DNA of 64,000 bases, taken from positions 1 to 64,000 of the forward strand of contig NZ_JAJQPD010000006.1 of the NCBI RefSeq assembly GCF_021228295.1, written 5' to 3'. The DNA is from Agromyces humatus. Its GTDB lineage: Bacteria; Actinomycetota; Actinomycetes; Actinomycetales; Microbacteriaceae. Below are positions 61,742 to 64,000 of this stretch, piece after piece. The translations under genes were made by a program, and so were the position numbers. A model generated the notes under the pieces. The model was not told where the DNA came from and did no database searches. It worked only from the letters and a program-made list of their open reading frames with translations. Position 1 is the first letter of the stretch. Each line of letters starts with the position of its first letter.

Positions 61742-64000
61742 CTATGGCGTCGGTGACACCTGCACCGCCGTCGTGGTGTGCGCTGACACCGTCTCGTCGG
61801 TGCCCCGGAGATCGGTGTATCCGACGGTGACCTGCAGCCAGCTGCCCGCATCTTCGGCGACCGGACTGTAGGTGTTCCCCGTGGCCCCGTCGATGGGCGT
61901 CCAGGTGGGCGTGGCCCCGCCGACCGTCGGGTCGTCGGTCGTCCTCGCCCACTGGTAGGTGAAGACCTGGCCGTCCTCGCTGAACCCGTCGCCGTCGGCC
62001 GGCGAGCCGGCCGCGAGCGCGACCCCGACCTGCGGCACTGCCGAGCCGAGGGTCAGCGCACCCGGCTGGTTCACGTTCACGACGGTCGACGGGGACGTCG
62101 CCGACGTCGCCGTTCGGAAGAAGCCGTCGGCGTCGACGTAGCTCACCGTCACCCGGATGAACATGCCGACCGTCTCGTTCGTCAGGACGAACTCGTTCGA
62201 TCCGGACCCGGCCGGGTTGATGACTTCCTCCCACTCGGTCACCGTCTCGGGAGTGTCACCCTCGCCGGCCCACCAGGCGTACCGCAGGGCGGTCACCGCG
62301 GAGGTGTCGAACGGAGTGACGCCGTCGGTCTCGAAGAGGCCGGCGGTCGCCGTGGTCCCCTCGTTGAACGGATCAGCCGCCTCGAGCGTCACGACCGCGC
62401 TCACCTCGCACGACTCCCACGTGTTCGTCTCGACGTTCACGGTTGCGCAACCGTCGGCGAACTGGAGTCGCTCGAAGCCGCGGATGACGTCGACGCCGTC
62501 GCTCTCCTCGGCCTCGCCGACCTGGGTGTGCTCGACCCTCCAGTAGCCCGAGCCGGCCGGACCGACCTGGGTGATCGTGTAGGACTCGAACGGGTTGCGG
62601 TAGAACGCGGTGTCGATCGCGCTCGCGCTCTCGTCGTAGACGATCTCACGGACGATATCGATGTCACCCGGGTTCAGGGTTCCGTTGAAGACCGCCGCCT
62701 GGAGCTGCGCGGCGCTGTCGAACCGCTGACCGGTGATGGTGTTCTCGAGCTGCACCCGGAGCATCGCGTCGCCGTCGAGGTAGTCGTTGCCACCGCGACC
62801 CTCGATGGTGTCGCTGCCCGGGCCGCCGATCATCACCTTGTGCACGCCGTCGGCGTCGAGGTCGGGGGTGCTGCGCATGAGCGGCAGTGAGAAGTCGCCG
62901 AGTGCGACCTGCACCCCGTTCACCTCGACCGTCGGGCGCAGCATCCCGGTGAGGCCGTCGACCATCGCGAGCGTCTCCTCGGTCGCCTTGTGCAGCGGGA
63001 TCTCGCTCGGCGCGATGTCGTCGGCTTCGACGAGCGGACCGCGGAGGGTGTCGTCGCCGGCACCGCCCGAGAGCGCCTCGAGCTGGTCGAACCGCGACGG
63101 CAGCGGGTTGTTCGGGTCGGTCGTCCGCGTGAACGACCAGTCCGAGGTGACCGGCAGGGTCTGACCGTAATAGGTCAGCCAGTCGAAGCCGATGTTGCCC
63201 AGGTGCCGGTCGGTGCCGACGGCTGCGCCGACGAGGATGTCGTCGCCACCCTCACCTTCGATGTCGTCGTTGCCGAGTCGACCGATCACGACGTCGTTGC
63301 CGCCGATCACGTCGTTCTGGAACTGGTCGGCGTTGTCGCCCTGCAGGAGGTCGGCGTGCGAGCTGCCCTCGACCCAGTCCTCGTGTTCGCCACCGATGAC
63401 GGTCGTGCGACCCGACGTGCCGAGCAGGATGTCGTTGCCCATGCCGGCGAAGAACGTCGAGCCGTCACCGCCGCCGTTCACGATGAAGTCGTCACCGAGG
63501 CCGCCGAGGCCGAGGTCGACGCCCGGACCGATGTGGATCGCGTCGTTGCCCTGCATGCCCTTGATGTTGTCGTCGCCGAACGAGTCGGTGATGATGTCGT
63601 GGCCCGGGCCCCCGACGAGTGCGTCGTTGCCGGCGCCCCCTTCGATGCGGTCGTCGCCCTGGTAGCCCCAGATGGCGTCATCGCCCTCGTCGCCCCGCAG
63701 GCTGTCGTCCCCGGTGCCGCCGTGGAGCTCGATGTGCTCATCGCCGCTCCAGCGCCACGTTCCGTCGACGTCCTCGATGAGTCCGGCGGGAACCGGGTTC
63801 GGAAGGTCGTCGATATCGAGGTCGACGCCGGGTTCGTGCCAGGCGAAGATGTCGGCCGGCAGGTTCGACGCATCCGTGTTCCGCTGGATCATGTCCGAGA
63901 ACGTATTGCCCTCGAGTGCGGCGAACAGCTGCTCGCCCTGGTTGCGGAACAGGTAGTAGAACCGGTCGCCGAACTGCAGCGCCTCGAGTTGGGACTCGAA
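61742..64000 (-). CDS. RTX-repeat animal-haem-peroxidase-like secreted protein (5' part beyond the window)
   Basis: The frame is open from the right edge to a stop at 61742, giving at least 752 residues. The first ~45 visible residues (EALQFGDRFYYLFRNQGEQ ... MIQRNTDASNLPADIF) match the end of the animal-type haem peroxidase domain. Next come ~150 residues of RTX calcium-binding nonapeptides (GGxGxDxLx type: GDDSLRGDEGDDAIWG), interrupted and resumed to about residue 420. Two C-terminal Ig-like domains follow (RYAWWAGEGDTPETV, FTYQWARTTDDPTVGG). RTX repeats fold on secretion in calcium. The catalytic domain and signal lie outside the window. Confidence 0.88.
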   Translation of the reverse strand, partial: FESQLEALQFGDRFYYLFRNQGEQLFAALEGNTFSDMIQRNTDASNLPADIFAWHEPGVDLDIDDLPNPVPAGLIEDVDGTWRWSGDEHIELHGGTGDDSLRGDEGDDAIWGYQGDDRIEGGAGNDALVGGPGHDIITDSFGDDNIKGMQGNDAIHIGPGVDLGLGGLGDDFIVNGGGDGSTFFAGMGNDILLGTSGRTTVIGGEHEDWVEGSSHADLLQGDNADQFQNDVIGGNDVVIGRLGNDDIEGEGGDDILVGAAVGTDRHLGNIGFDWLTYYGQTLPVTSDWSFTRTTDPNNPLPSRFDQLEALSGGAGDDTLRGPLVEADDIAPSEIPLHKATEETLAMVDGLTGMLRPTVEVNGVQVALGDFSLPLMRSTPDLDADGVHKVMIGGPGSDTIEGRGGNDYLDGDAMLRVQLENTITGQRFDSAAQLQAAVFNGTLNPGDIDIVREIVYDESASAIDTAFYRNPFESYTITQVGPAGSGYWRVEHTQVGEAEESDGVDVIRGFERLQFADGCATVNVETNTWESCEVSAVVTLEAADPFNEGTTATAGLFETDGVTPFDTSAVTALRYAWWAGEGDTPETVTEWEEVINPAGSGSNEFVLTNETVGMFIRVTVSYVDADGFFRTATSATSPSTVVNVNQPGALTLGSAVPQVGVALAAGSPADGDGFSEDGQVFTYQWARTTDDPTVGGATPTWTPIDGATGNTYSPVAEDAGSWLQVTVGYTDLRGTDETVSAHTTTAVQVSPTP

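Overview
The window comes from a high-GC Gram-positive bacterium, most likely an actinobacterium of the family Microbacteriaceae (an Agromyces- or Microbacterium-like genome; this is inference). The signs are GC-rich third codon positions throughout, frequent GTG starts, the very common word GGCATCC/GGATGCC, a DUF222/13E12-type HNH gene, a DUF6458 gene, and the conserved gene order gltX - FAH-family - ilvE - leuB - serA - ilvC - ilvN - ilvB - ilvD, nearly all on the minus strand.

Layout. 0.3-5.7 kb: a membrane protein built of 'DGAxxL' heptads, a class A penicillin-binding protein and a cytochrome-b561-like membrane protein. 5.9-7.7 kb: tRNA-Gln(CTG) and gltX. 7.7-12 kb: a LysR regulator with a divergent PLP enzyme, a group III truncated globin coupled to a SufR-like regulator, and a divergent cupin/membrane-protein pair. 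12-21 kb: the FAH-family hydrolase, an HNH endonuclease, ilvE, leuB, an MFS pump with its TetR regulator, and serA. 42.4-49.9 kb: ilvC, ilvN, ilvB, ilvD and a fused otsA-otsB trehalose gene. 50-56 kb: paired SMR exporters, and a TetR-MMPL-YhgE/Pip operon whose MMPL protein ends in a degenerate ABC-ATPase-like domain. 57.3-61.7 kb: a five-gene operon coupling the biotin ECF transporter (bioY, bioM, bioN) to an acyl-CoA ligase and a thiolase. The right edge holds the 3' part of an RTX-repeat haem peroxidase.

The exceptional region is 22.0-42.3 kb, apparently inserted between serA and ilvC. It is a tandem array of four paralogous proteins of about 1,400 residues. Each has a SARP-type winged helix plus BTAD domain, an nSTAND1-type ATPase, one transmembrane helix and a predicted extracytoplasmic beta-propeller. 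A fifth unit survives only as a promoter fused to the last ~37 codons. Units 1, 2, 3 and the vestigial one each have a divergent gene for a small exported repeat protein (three are lipoproteins); unit 4 keeps only a 30-codon ORF at the same place. Every divergent intergenic region carries a heptamer repeated at fixed phase (0, 22 and 33 bp). The heptamer's sequence differs between units: GGTACTC, GGTATGC or GGTATCC. It is followed at 23-24 bp by a TTGAC(A/G) -35 box and a -10 box placed so that the large-gene mRNA would be leaderless. I read this as a family of transmembrane one-component STAND regulators, each with its own operator and its own exported partner. Units 2 and 3 share both the operator word and the lipoprotein family, so they look like a recent duplication.

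No stretch longer than 300 bases lacks a candidate gene. The weakest-explained stretch is the first ~340 bases.
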